A DNA stretch of 64,000 bases from Hanleya hanleyi (taxonomy: Eukaryota > Mollusca > Polyplacophora > Lepidopleurida > Hanleyidae). The position numbers and the translations under genes were made by a program. Within the stretch, counting starts at the first letter, position 1, and each line of letters begins with the position of its first letter. The notes beneath the pieces are model-generated. The model did no database searches, was not told where the DNA came from, and saw nothing but the letters and a program-made list of their open reading frames with translations. The stretch spans positions 1-64,000 of the forward strand of contig JAVTVY010018763.1 in NCBI GenBank assembly GCA_036873755.1, read 5' to 3'. This document shows positions 1-14,264 of this stretch, piece after piece.

Positions 1-1712
1 ACAAGATCGGCAATTTTCCGAACAAAACATATAGAAAAATTAAAAAATGACGAAAAGTGCAACAAAAAAGATTCCTGAAGAAGTGGGGTCCCCTGGCAGA
101 TCTCGACACTTAACTAATAAATATAATATAGAAATATATTATAGGATCACCTTATAATGTTATTGTATGCAAGGAAATGATCTATGTATAACACACTAAA
201 ATACCACACTACAGCATTCCAAATTACAAGCATCAAAACAAAGTTTCAAATCAACAAAAGGGTACATATTTCTTTATCCTTCTCACAACCGTTTTCCTCT
301 CTGTCACGTGAGGATGTGTCGGAGAATGTAAAATCGTGACACCTAATGTAAGAATAAATGCCCAATGGTTTGTCCAGGGTTAAAAAAAAAGAAAACAAAT
401 TGTGATCCCTACTCAGAGTTGCTTTTCTTCTCTATAATTGAAGTAAAATAGTGTGTTCTGGTGCATTTTGACAGAATATTTAGACTTCGAAGATGATATT
501 TAATGATGCCCCAAAATGAACTGAATCTTCCGTGTCATCTGTCTGTCTGATCAGAAGCCTAATTAATGAAATTGACATTCACCTGTTTTATCGAGGTCCG
601 ATTTTGCATTAGCAATAATTTTTAAAGGAGGAAAGATGGGCTCTCCAAATTAATCATACTTTTGCAATTGCGGACAGACTAGAAGCCTATCCTAGTTGAC
701 TGAACCTATTTTCTCAAGGTTATATACTTTATATTATCATATAACATGAAATATAGCTAGGCATTCTAAATTGATACCACATATGCAACTGGTGAGGGAC
801 TTGAAGTCTATGAATATAACTGATGTTGACCTATTTTCTCAAGATCAAAAACTGTTAAGTCACATGTTAACTGCCAACATGAACTCCAAATCTAACATTG
901 TCATCATTTTGTTGTGGCTGTGGTTGTCTTCCAGAGCAATTGTTGTGGCTGTGGTTGTCTATCAGAGCAATCTAGCGAATTTTGCATGTGTCCAACAGCC
1001 TCAGCTTTCAATAGTAACTTAAAACCATGCTGTATCGGCTGAGCTGTTGAAACACCCTCCATTTACCAGCTCTGAAATACTGCATCACTGTCGAAATATG
1101 GGTACCATGACAGAGTGGTAGATCACACAGCCAGTCATGCCAGGGAAGGTTCCTGATTTATATTGAACGTCGTTATTGCCTAAGTAGTATTAGCAGCCTT
1201 TTACAACAATAACAATTTGCCGACTTACAATGAAAAATTATAGTGAAAGGTATTTATTCTTTGTTGTTTTTCATTTTTATTTGCTGGCATTGTTTCAGAT
1301 AGAATACAACAGCCTAATTCATACAATCAGGAATAAAAAGGGGGTTAAAGTATTTATGTTCAAACTTTCATGGGAAATATAAAAGTGGCAATTTGAATTT
1401 TATTTTTATTCTATTTTTTTAATGTCGGCCGGCCCATGAAATGCAAAATAAAGTTGGTGTTCAGTTGGCTCACACTGGGTTTCGCCCATTGGTGAAGAAA
1501 TCCCTTCTCAGAGGCACTCCTATCAATAATGATTCCTGATTGCTCATCCTTCAGGGGTATGTGCCCCACACTCTGTCCCATCCTAAAAAAATTGCCACCC
1601 CTAATAGGGGGTGTGCCAAAATTGGGAAGATCTAAAGCCCTGTGAGTACCAAATTATATGTTACAAAATTATCTGGGAAAATGCTCTTCGCCCGTTTTTC
1701 AAACGAGCTTTC
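1..1712. other. Left flank, no gene seen
   Basis: No convincing coding exon is visible. Bases about 650-870 belong to a dispersed degenerate repeat that recurs near 42 kb; shared phrases include TAGAAGCCTATCC, TTGATACCACATATG and TTGACCTATTTT. A 31-bp tandem duplication with core GTTGTGGCTGTGGTTGTC lies at about 910-971. An 83-codon frame at 771-1022 runs through both repeats and is not considered a gene. Confidence 0.6.
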
Positions 1713-4359
1713 ATTCTCAATATATCTTGCAGGCAAGACCTGTATTTTCATGAAAATGCATGTCTGTAAGGGACATACGTACAGATAGCACAGCCTCTAC
1801 GACACGGACCAACAAACGCACACACACCAAAACCTGACCAATTGTGGGGGCTATAAAAATGAAGCTTTCGACCAAGTTTAGTGAAATTCCGTCTAGCAGT
1901 GCTCAATATATCTTGCAGGCAAGACCTGTATTTCCATGAAAATGCATGTCTGTAAGGGACATACGTAGAGATAGCATAGCCTCTACGACACGGACGAACA
2001 AACGCACACACACCAATACCTGACCAATTGTGGGGGCTATAAAAATGAAGCTTTCGACCAAGTTTAGTGAAATTCCGTATAGTAGTTCTCAATATATCTT
2101 GCAGACAAGACCTGTATTTTCATGAAAATGCATGTCTGTAAGGCACATACGTACAGATAGCACAGCCTCTACGACACGGACGAACAAACGCACACACACC
2201 ATAACCTGACCAATTGTGGGGGCTATGAAAATGAAGCTTTCGACCAAGTTTAGTGAAATTCCGTCTAGTAGTTCTCAATATATCTTGCAGGCAAGACCTG
2301 TATTTTCATGAAAATGCATGTCTGTAAGGGACACACGTACAGATAGCACAGCCTCTACGACACGGACGAACAAACGCACACACACCAAAACCTGACCAAT
2401 TGTGGGGGCTATAAAATGAAGCTTTCGACCAAGTTTAGTGAAATTCCGTCTAGTAGTTCTCAATATATCTTGCAGGCAAGACCTGTATTTTCATGAAAAT
2501 GCATGTCTGTAAGGGACATACGTACAGATAGCACAGCCTCTACGACACGGACGAACAAACGCACACACCAAAACCTGACCAATTGTGGGGGCTATAAAAA
2601 TGAAGCTTTCGACCAAGTTTAGTGAAATTCCGTCTAGTAGTTCTCAATATATCTTGCAGGCAAGACCTGTATTTTCATGAAAATGCATGTCTGTAAGGGA
2701 CATACGTACAGATAGCACAGCCTCTACGAAACGGACGAACAAACGCACACACACCAAAACCTGACCAATTGTGGGGGCTATAAAAATGAAGCTTTCGACT
2801 AAGTTTAGTGAAATTCCGTCTAGTAGTTCTCAATATATCTTGCAGTCAAGACCTGTATTTTCATGAAAATGCATGTCTGTAAGGGACATACGTACAGATA
2901 GCACAGCCTCTACCACACGGACGAACAAACGCACACACACCAAAACCTGGCCAATTGTGGGGGCTAAAAAAATGAAGCTTTCGACCAAGTTTAGTGAAAT
3001 TCCGTATAGTAGTGCTCAATATATCTTGCAGGCAAGACCTGTATTTCCATGAAAATGCATGTCTGTAAGGGACATACGTAGAGATAGCACAGCCTCTACG
3101 ACACGGACGAACAAACGCACACACACCAATACCTGACCAATTGTGGGGGCTATAAAAATGAAGCTTTCGACCAAGTTTAGTGAAATTCCGTCAAGTAGTT
3201 CTCAATATATCTTACAGACAAGACCTGTATTTTCATGAAAATGCATGTCTGTAAGGGACAGAGGTACAGATAGCACAGCCTCTACGACACGGACGAACAA
3301 ACGCACACACACCGAAACCTGACCAATTGGGGGGGCTATAAAAATGAAGCTTTCGACCAAGTTTAGTGAAATTCCGTCTGGTAGTTCTCAATATGTCTTG
3401 CAGGCAAGACCTGTATTTTCATGAAAATGCATGTCTGTAAGGGACACAGGTACAGATAGCACAGCCTCTACGACACGGACGAACAAACGCACACAAACCA
3501 AAACCTGACCAATTGTGGGGGCTATAAAAATGAAGCTTTCGACCAAGTTTAGTGAAATTCCGTCTAGTAGTTCTCAATATATCTTGCAGGTAAGACCTGT
3601 ATTTTCATGAAAATGCATGTCTGTAAGGGACATACGTACAGATAGCACAGCCTCTACGACACGGACGAACAAAAGCACACACACCAAAACCTGACCAATT
3701 GTGGGGGCTATAAAAATGAAGCTTTCGACCAAGTTTAGTGAAATTCCGTCTAGTAGTTCTCAATATATCTTGCAGGCAAGACCTGTATTTTCATGAAAAT
3801 GCACGTCTGTAAGAGACATACGTACAGATAGCACAGCCTCTACGACTTGGGCGAAAAAACGCACACACACCAAACCCTAACCAATTGTGGGGGCTATAAA
3901 AATGAAGCTTTCGACCAAGTTTAGTGAAAATCCGTTGAGTAGTTCTCAAGATATCTTGCAGGCAAGACCTGTATTTTCATGAAAATGCATGTCTGTAAGG
4001 GACATACGTACAGATAGCACAGTCTCTACGACACGGACGAACAAGTGCACACTCACCAAAACCTGACCAATTGTGGGGACTATAAAAAAGAAGCCTTCGA
4101 CCAAGTTTAGTGAAATCCCGTCGAGTAGTTCTGAAGATATCTTGCAGGCAAGGCCTGTATTTTCATGAAACTGCATCTCTGTAAGGGACATACGTACAGA
4201 TAGCACAGCCTCTACGACACGGACGAACAAACGCACACACACCAAAACCTAACCAATTGTGGGAGCTATAAAAATGAAGCTTTCGACCAAGTTTAGTGAA
4301 ATTCCGTCCAGCAGTTCTCAACATATCTTGCAGGCAAGACCTGTATTTTCATGAAAATG

Positions 4360-7300
4360 CACAGTGAAATTCCGTCTAGTAGTTCTCAATATATCTTGCA
4401 GGCAAGACCTGTATTTTCATGAAAATGCATGTCTGTAAGGGACACAGGTACAGATAGCACAGCTTCTACGACACGGACGAACAAGCGCACACACACAGCC
4501 TCTACGACACGGACGAACAAACGCACACACACCAAAACCTAGCCTATTGTGGGAGCTATAAAAATGAAGATTTCTACCAAGTTTAGTGAAATTCCGTCCA
4601 GTAGTTCTAAAGATATCTTGCAGGCAATGCCTGTATTTTCATGAAAATGTATGTCTGTAAGGGACATACGTACAGATAGCACAGCCTCTAGAACACGGAC
4701 GCACAAACGCAGACACTAAACCCCAACCAATTGTGGGGCTATAAAAATGAGGCTTTCGACCAAGTTTAGTGAAATTCCGTCCGGTAGTTCTAAAGATATC
4801 TTGCAGGCAAGGCCTGTATTTGCATGAAAATGCATGTCTGCAAGGGACATACGTACAGATAGCACAGCCTCTACGACACGGACGAACAAACGCGCACACA
4901 TCAACACCTAACCAATTGTGGGAGCTATAAAAATGAAGCTTTCGCCCAAGTTTAGTGAAATTCCGTCCTGTAGATCTCAACATATTTTGCAGGCAAGGGC
5001 TGTATTTTCATGAAAATGCACGTCTGAAAGGGACATACGTCCAGGTAGCACAGCCTCTACGACACGGGCGAACAAATGCTCACACACCAAAGCCTGACCA
5101 ATTGTGGGGGCTATATAAATGAAGCTTTCGACCAAGTTTAGTGAAATCCCGTCGAGTAGTTCTGAAGATATCTTGCAGGCAAGGCCTGTATTTCCATGAA
5201 AATGCTCGTCTGTAAGAGACATACGTACAGATAGGACAGCCTCTACGACACGGACGAACAAACGCACACACACCAAAACCTAACCAATTGTGAGGGTTAT
5301 AAAAATGAAGCTTTTGACCAAGTTTAGTGAAATTCCGTCTAGTAGTTCTAAAGATATCTTGCAGGCAAGTCCTGTATTTTCATGAAAATACATGTCTGTA
5401 AGGGACATACGTACAGATAGCACAGGCTCTAGGACACGGACGATAAAACGCACACACACCAAAACCTAACCAATTGTGGGGGCTATAAAAATGAAGCTTT
5501 TGACCAAGTTTAGTGAAATTCCGTCCAGTAGTTCTCAATATATCTTGCAGGCAAGGCCTTATTTTCATGAAAATGCACGTCTGTCAGGGACACACGTGCC
5601 GATAGCACAGCCTCTACGACACGGACGAGCAAACGCACACACACCAAAACCTAAACAATTGTGGGGGCTATAAAAATGAAGCTTTCCACCAAGTTTAGCG
5701 AAATTCCGTCAAGTAGTTCTGAAGATATCTTGCAGCCAAAGCCTGTATTTTCATGAAAATGCATGTCTGTAAGGGACACACGTACAGATAGCACAGCCTC
5801 TTCGACACGGACGAACAAACGCACACACACCAAAACCTAACCAATTGTGGGAGCTATAAAAATGAAGCTTTCGTCCAAGTTTGTGAAATTCCGTCCAGTA
5901 GTTCTAAAGATATCTTGCAAGCAAGGCCTATATTTTCATGAAAATGCATGTCTGTAAGGGACATACGTACAGATAGCACAGCCTCTACGACACGGACGAA
6001 CAAACGCGAACACACCAAAACCTAACCAATTGTGGGAGCTATAAAACTGAAGCTTTCGACCAAGTTTAGTGAAATTCCGTCCTGTAGTTCTCAACATATC
6101 TTGCAGGCAAGGCCTGTATTTTCATGAAAATGCACGTCTGAAAGGGACACACGTCCACATAGCACAGCCTCTACGACACGGACGAACAAACGCGCACACA
6201 CCAAAACCTAATCAATTGTGGGGGCTATAACAATGAAGCTTTCGACCAAGTTTAATGAAATTCCGTCCAGTAGTTCTCAATATATCTTACAGACAAGACC
6301 TGTATTTTCATGAAAATGCATGTCTGTAAAGGACACACGTAGAGATAGCACAGCCGCTACGATACGGACGAACAAACGCACACACACCAAAACCTAACCA
6401 ATTGTGGGAGCTATAAAACTGAAGCTTTCGACCAAGTTTAGTGAAATTCCGTCCTGTAGTTCTCAACATATCTTGCAGACAAGGCCTGTATTTTCATGAA
6501 AATGCACGTCTGAAAGGGACATACGTACAGATAGCACAGCCTCTACGACACAGACGAGCAAACGCACACACACCATAACCTGACCAATTGTGGGGGCTAT
6601 TAAAATGAAGCTTTCGACCAAGTTTAGTGAAATTTCGTCTAGTAGTTCTCAATATATCTTGCAGACAAGACCTGTATTTTCATGAAAATGTATGTCTGTA
6701 AGGGACATACGTACAGATAGCACAGCCTCTACGACACAGACGAGCAAACGCACACATACCAAGGCCGGACCAATTGTGGGGCTATAAAAATGAAGCTATC
6801 GACCAAGTTTAGTGAAATTCCGTCTAGTAGTTCTCAATATATCTTGCAGGCAAGGCCCTATTTTCATGAAAATGCAAGTCTGTCAGGGACACACGTGTAG
6901 ATAGCACAGCCTCTACGACACGGACGAACAAACACACACACACCAAAACCTAAACAATTGTGGGGGCTATAAAAATGAAGCTTTCCACCAAGTTTAGCGA
7001 AATTCCGTCAAGTAGTTCTGAAGATATCTTGCAGGCAAAGCCTGTATTTTCATGAAAATGCATGTCTGTAAGGCACACACGTACAGATAGCACAGCCTCT
7101 TCGACACGGACGAACAAACGCACACACACCAAAACCTAACCAATTGTGGGAGCTATAAAAATGAAGGTTTCGTCCAAGTTTGTAAAATTCCGTCCAGTAG
7201 TCCTAAAGATATCTTGCCAGCAAGGCCTATATTTTCATGAAAATGCATGTCTGTAAGGGACATACGTACAGATAGCACAGCCTCTACGACACGGCCGAAC

Positions 7301-9330
7301 AAACGCGCACACACCAAAACCTAACCAATTGTGGGAGCTATAAAACTGAAGCTTTCGACCAAGTTTAGTGAAATTCCGTCCTGTAGTTCTCAACATATCT
7401 TGCAGGCAAGGCCTGCATTTTCATGGAAATGCACGTCTGAAAGGGACATACGTCCACATAGCACAGCCTCTACGACACGGACGAACGAACGCACACACAT
7501 CAAAACCTAATCAATTGTGGGGGCTATAACAATGAAGCTTTCGACCAAGTTTAATGAAATTCCGTCCAGTAGTTCTCAATATATCTTACAGACAAGACCT
7601 GTATTTTCATGAAAATGCATGTCTGTAAGGGACACACGTAGAGATAGCACAGCCGCTACGATACGGACGAACAAACGCACACACACCAAAACCTAACCAA
7701 TTGTGGGAGCTATAAAACTGAAGCTTTCGACCAAGTTTAGTGAAATTCCGTCCTGTAGTTCTCAACATATCTTGCAGGCAAGGCCTGTATTTTCATGAAA
7801 ATGCACGTCTGAAAGGGACATACGTACAGATAGCACAGCCTCTACGACACGGACGAACAAACGCACACACACCAAAACCTGACCAATTGTGGGGGCTATA
7901 AAAATGAAGCTTTCGACCAAGTTTAGTGAAATTCCGTCTAGTAGTTCTCAATATATCTTGCAGGCAAGACCTGTATTTTCATGAAAATGCATGTCTGTAA
8001 GGGACATACGTACAGATAGCACAGCCTCTACGACACAGACGAGCAAACGCACACATACCAAGGCCGGACCAATTGTGGGGGCTATAAAAATGAAGCTATC
8101 GACCAAGTTTAGTGAAATTCCGTCTAGTAGTTCTCAATATATCTTGCAGGCAAGACCTGTATTTTCATGAAAATGCATGTCTGTAAGGGACATACGTACA
8201 GATAGCACAGCTTCTACGACACGGACGAACAAGCGCACACACACAGCCTCTACGACACGGACGAACAAACGCACACACACCAAAACCTAACCTATTGTGG
8301 GAGCTATAAAAATGAAGATTTCTACCAAGTTTAGTGAAATTCCGTCCAGTAGTTCTAAAGATATCTTGCAGGCAATGCCTGTATTTTCATGAAAATGTAT
8401 GTATGTAAGGGACATACGTACAGATAGCACAGCCTCTAGGACACGGACGAACAAACGCAGACACTAAACCCCAACCAATTGTGGGGCTATAAAAATGAGG
8501 CTTTCGATCAAGTTTAGTGAAATTCCGTCCGGTAGTTCTAAAGATATCTTGCAGGCAAGGCCTGTATTTGCATGAAAATGCATGTCTGCAAGGGACATAC
8601 GTACAGATAGCACAGCCTCTACGACACGGACGAACAAACGCACACACATCAACACCTAACCAATTGTGGGAGCTATAAAAATGAAGCTTTCGCCCAAGTT
8701 TAGTGAAATTCCGTCCTGTAGATCTCAACATATTTTGCAGGCAAGGGCTGTATTTTCATGAAAATGCACGTCTGAAAGGGACATACGTCCAGGTAGCACA
8801 GCCTCTACGACACGGGCGAACAAATGCTCACACACCAAAGCCTGACCAATTGTGGGGGCTATAAAAATGAAGCTTTCGACCAAGTTTAGTGAAATCCCGT
8901 CGAGTAGTTCTGAAGATATCTTGCAGGCAAGGCCTGTATTTTCATGAAAATGCACGTCTGTAAGAGACACACGTACAGATAGCACAGCCTCTACGACACG
9001 GACGAAAAAACGCACACACACCAAAACCTAACCAATTGTGGGGGTTATAAAAATGAAGCTTTTGACCAAGTTTAGTGAAATTCCGTATAGTAGTTCTAAA
9101 GATATCTTGCAGGCAAGTCCTGTATTTTCATGAAAATACATTGTCTGTAAGGGACATACGTACAGATAGCACAGGCTCTACGACACGGACGATAAAACAC
9201 ACACACACCAAAACCTAACCAATTGTGGGGGCTATAAAAATGAAGCTTTTGACCAAGTTTAGTGAAATTCCGTCCAGTATTTCTCAATATATCTTGCAGG
9301 CAAGGCCTTATTTTCATGAAAATGCAAGTC
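4360..9330. repeat. Duplicated blocks in satellite, offsets ~3748 and ~1299 bp
   Basis: The block from about 4360 to 5560 recurs at about 8110-9310, offset 3748 bases, including the paired short unit CGCACACACACAGCCTCTAC and the variant GACACTAAACCCCAACC. Within the gap, about 5650-6840 recurs at about 6950-8140, offset 1299 bases (seven units). Boundaries are approximate because all units are related. Confidence 0.75.
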
Positions 9331-9719
9331 TGTCAGGGACACACGTGTAGATAGCACAGCCTCTACGACACAGACGAACAAACGCACACACACTAAAACC
9401 TAAACAATTGTGGGGGCTATAAAAATGAAGCTTTCCACCAAGTTTAGCGAAATTCCGTCAAGTAGTTCTGAAGATATCTTGCAGCCAAAGCCTGTATTTT
9501 CATGAAAATGCATGTCTGTAAGGGACATACGTACAGATAGCACAGCCTCTACGACACGGACGAACAAACGCACACACACCAAAACCTGACCAATTGTGGG
9601 AGCTATAAAAATGAAGCTTTCGACCAAGTTTAGTGAAATTCCGTCTAGTAGTTCTCAATATATCTTGCAGACAAGACCTGTATTTTCATGAAAATGCATG
9701 TCTGTAAGGGACATACGTA

Positions 9720-12700
9720 CAGATAGCACAGCCTCTACGACACAGACGAGCAAACGCACACATACTAAGGCCGGACCACTTGTGGGGGCTATAAAAATGA
9801 AGCTATCGACCAAGTTTAGTGAAATTCCGTCTAGTAGTTCTCAATATATCTTGCAGGCAAGACCTATATTTTCATGAAAATGCATGTCTGTAAGGGACAT
9901 ACGTACAGATAGCACAGCCTCTACGACACAGACGAGCAAACGCACACATACCAAGGCCGGACCAATTGTGGGGGCTATAAAAATGAAGCTATCGACCAAG
10001 TTTAGTGAAATTCCGTCTAGTAGTTCTCAATATATCTTGCAGGCAAGACCTGTATTTTCATGAAAATGCATGTCTGTAAGGGACATACGTACAGATAGCA
10101 CAGCTTCTACGACGCGGACGAACAAGCGCACACACACAGCCTCTACGACACGGGCGAACAAATGCTCACACACCAAAGCCTGACCAATTGTGGGGGCTAT
10201 AAAAATGAAGCTTTCGACCAAGTTTAGTGAAATCCCGTCGAGTAGTTCTGAAGATATCTTGCCGGCAAGGCCTGTATTTTCATGAAAATGCACGTCTGTA
10301 AGAGACATACGCACAGATAGGACAGCCTCTACGACACGGACGAAAAAACGCACACACACCAAAACCTAACCAATTGTGAGGGTTATAAAAATGAAGCTTT
10401 TGACCAAGTTTAGTGAAATTCCGTCTAGTAGTTCTAAAGATATCTTGCAGGCAAGTCCTGTATTTTCATGAAAAGACATTGTCTGTAAGGGACATACGTA
10501 CAGATAGCACAGGCTCTAAGACACGGACGATAAAACGCACACACACCAAAACCTAACCAATTGTGGGGGCTATAAAAATGAAGCTTTTGACCAAGTTTAG
10601 TGAAATTCCGTCCTGTAGTTCTCAATATATCTTGCAGGCAAGGCCTTATTTTCATGAAAATGCAAGTGTGTCAGGGACACACGTGTAGATAGCAGAGCCT
10701 CTACGACACAGACGAACAAACGAACACACACCCAAACCTAAACAATTGTGGGGGGCTATAAAAATGAAGCTTCCACCAAGTTTAGCGAAATTCAGTCAAG
10801 TAGTTCTGAAGATATCTTGCAGGCAAAGCCTGTATTTTCATGAAAATGCATGTCTGTAAGGGACATACGTACAGATAGCACAGCCTCTTCGACACGGACG
10901 AACAAACGCACACACACCAAAACCTAACCAATTGTGGGAGCTATAAAAATGAAGCTTTCGTCCAAGTTTAGTGAAATTCCGTCCAGTAGTTCTAAAGATA
11001 TCTTGCAAGCAAGGCCTATATTTTCATGAAAATGCACGTCTGAAAGGGACATACGTACAGATAGCACAGCCTCTACGACACGGACGAAAACACGCACACA
11101 CACCAAAACTTAACCAGTTGTGGGGGCTATAAAAATGATGCTTTCGACCAAGTTTAGTAAAATTCCGTTGAGGAGTTCTCAAGCTATCTTGCAGGCAAGG
11201 CCTGTATTTTCATGAAAATGCATGTCTGTAAGGGACATACGTACAGATAGCACAGCCTCTACGACACGGACGAACAAACGCACAAACACCAAAAATTGAC
11301 CAATTGTGGGGGCTATAAAAATGAAGCTTTCCACCAAGTTTAGTGAAATCCCGTCCAGTAGTTCTGAAGATATCTTGCAAACAAGGCCTGTATTTTCATG
11401 AAAATGCACGTCTGTAAGGGACATACGTACAGATAGCACAGCCTCTACGACACGGACGAACAAACGAACACACACCAAAACCTCACCAATTGTGGGGGCT
11501 ATAAAAATGAAGCCTTCGACCAAGTTTACTGAAATTCCGTCTAGTAGTTCTCAATATATCTTGCAGACAAGACCTGTATTTTCATGAAAATGCATGTCTG
11601 TAAGAGACATACGTACAGATAGCACAGCCTCTACGACACGGACGAACAAACGCACACACACCAAACCTGACCAATTGTGGGGGCTATAAAAATGAAGCTT
11701 TCAACCAAGTTTAGTGAAATGCCGTCAAGTAGTTCTGAAGATATCTTGCAGGCAAAATGTATGTCTGTAAGGGACACACGTCCAGATAGCACAGCCTCTA
11801 GGACACGGACGAACAAACGCACACACACTAAAACCTAAACGATTGTGGGGGCTATTAAAATGAAGCTTTCCACCAAGTTTAGCGAAATTCCGTCAAGTAG
11901 TTCTGAAGATATCTTGCAGCCAAAGCCTGTATTTTCATGAAAATGCATGTCTGTAAGGGACATACGTACAGATAGCACAGCCTCTTCGACACGGACGAAC
12001 AAACGCACACACACCAAAACCTGACCAATTGTGGGAGCTATAAAAATGAAGCTTTCGTCCAAGTTTGTGAAATTCCGTCCAATAGTTCTAAAGATATCTT
12101 GCAAGCAAGGCCTATATTTTCATGAAAATGCATGTCTGTAAGGGACATACGTACAGATAGCACAGCCTCTACGACACAGACGAGCAAACGCACACATACC
12201 AAGGCCGGACCAATTGTGGGGGCTATAAAAATGAAGCTATCGACCAAGTTTAGTGAAATTCCGTCTAGTAGTTCTCAATATATCTTGCAGACAAGACCTG
12301 TATTTTCATGAAAATGCATGTCTGTAAGGGACACACGTACAGATAGCACAGCCTCTACGACACAGACGAGCAAACGCACACATACCAAGGCCGGACCAAT
12401 TGTGGGGGCTATAAAAATGAAGCTATCGACCAAGTTTAGTGAAATTCCGTCTAGTAGTTCTCAATATATCTTGCAGGCAAGACCTGTATTTTCATGAAAA
12501 TGCATGTCTGTAAGGGACATACGTACAGATAGCACAGCTTCTACGACACGGACGAACAAGCGCACACACACAGCCTCTACGACACGGGCGAACAAATGCT
12601 CACACACCAAAGCCTGACCAATTGTGGGGGCTATAAAAATGAAGCTTTCGACCAAGTTTAGTGAAATCCCGTCGAGTAGTTCTGAAGATATCTTGCCGGC

Positions 12701-14264
12701 AAGGCCTGTATTTTCATGAAAATGCACGTCTGTAAGAGACATACGCACAGATAGGACAGCCTCTACGACACGGACGAAAAAACGCACACACACCAAAACC
12801 TAACCAATTGTGAGGGTTATAAAAATGAAGCTTTTGACCAAGTTTAGTGAAATTCCGTCTAGTAGTTCTAAAGATATCTTGCAGGCAAGTCCTGTATTTT
12901 CATGAAAATACATTGTCTGTAAGGGACATACGTACAGATAGCACAGGCTCTAAGACACGGACGATAAAACGCACACACACCAAAACCTAACCAATTGTGG
13001 GGGCTATAAAAATGAAGCTTTTGACCAAGTTTAGTGAAATTCCGTCCTGTAGTTCTCAATATATCTTGCAGGCAAGGCCTTATTTTCATGAAAATGCAAG
13101 TGTGTCAGGGACACACGTGTAGATAGCAGAGCCTCTACGACACAGACGAACAAACGAACACACACCCAAACCTAAACAATTGTGGGGGGCTATAAAAATG
13201 AAGCTTCCACCAAGTTTAGCGAAATTCCGTCAAGTAGTTCTGAAGATATCTTGCAGGCAAAGCCTGTATTTTCATGAAAATGCATGTCTGTAAGGGACAT
13301 ACGTACAGATAGCACAGCCTCTTCGACACGGACGAACAAACGCACACACACCAAAACCTAACCAATTGTGGGAGCTATAAAAATGAAGCTTTCGTCCAAG
13401 TTTAGTGAAATTCCGTCCAGTAGTTCTAAAGATATCTTGCAAGCAAGGCCTATATTTTCATGAAAATGCACGTCTGAAAGGGACATACGTACAGATAGCA
13501 CAGCCTCTACGACACGGACGAAAACACGCACACACACCAAAACTTAACCAGTTGTGGGGGCTATAAAAATGATGCTTTCGACCAAGTTTAGTAAAATTCC
13601 GTTGAGGAGTTCTCAAGCTATCTTGCAGGCAAGGCCTGTATTTTCATGAAAATGCATGTCTGTAAGGGACATACGTACAGATAGCACAGCCTCTACGACA
13701 CGGACGAACAAACGCACAAACACCAAAAATTGACCAATTGTGGGGGCTATAAAAATGAAGCTTTCCACCAAGTTTAGTGAAATCCCGTCCAGTAGTTCTG
13801 AAGATATCTTGCAAACAAGGCCTGTATTTTCATGAAAATGCACGTCTGTAAGGGACATACGTACAGATAGCACAGCCTCTACGACACGGACGAACAAACG
13901 AACACACACCAAAACCTCACCAATTGTGGGGGCTATAAAAATGAAGCCTTCGACCAAGTTTACTGAAATTCCGTCTAGTAGTTCTCAATATATCTTGCAG
14001 GCAAGACCTGTATTTTCATGAAAATGCATGTCTGTAAGAGACATACGTACAGATAGCACAGCCTCTACGACACGGACGAACAAACGCACACACACCAAAC
14101 CTGACCAATTGTGGGGGCTATAAAAATGAAGCTTTCAACCAAGTTTAGTGAAATGCCGTCAAGTAGTTCTGAAGATATCTTGCAGGCAAAATGTATGTCT
14201 GTAAGGGACACACGTCCAGATAGCACAGCCTCTAGGACACGGACGAACAAACGCACACACACCA
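9720..14264. repeat. Duplicated multi-unit block in satellite, offset ~2434 bp
   Basis: Bases about 9720-11830 recur at about 12150-14264 with a constant offset of 2434 bases. The diagnostic private changes match: GGGCGAACAAATGCTC, the GCCGGACC variant, a unit missing its TGTATTTTCATGAAA segment (near 11757 and 14191), and a partial repeat ACACACACAGCCTCTACG. The copies diverge again after about 14264, so this is a segmental duplication of about 11 units, arising by unequal exchange or similar. Confidence 0.85.
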
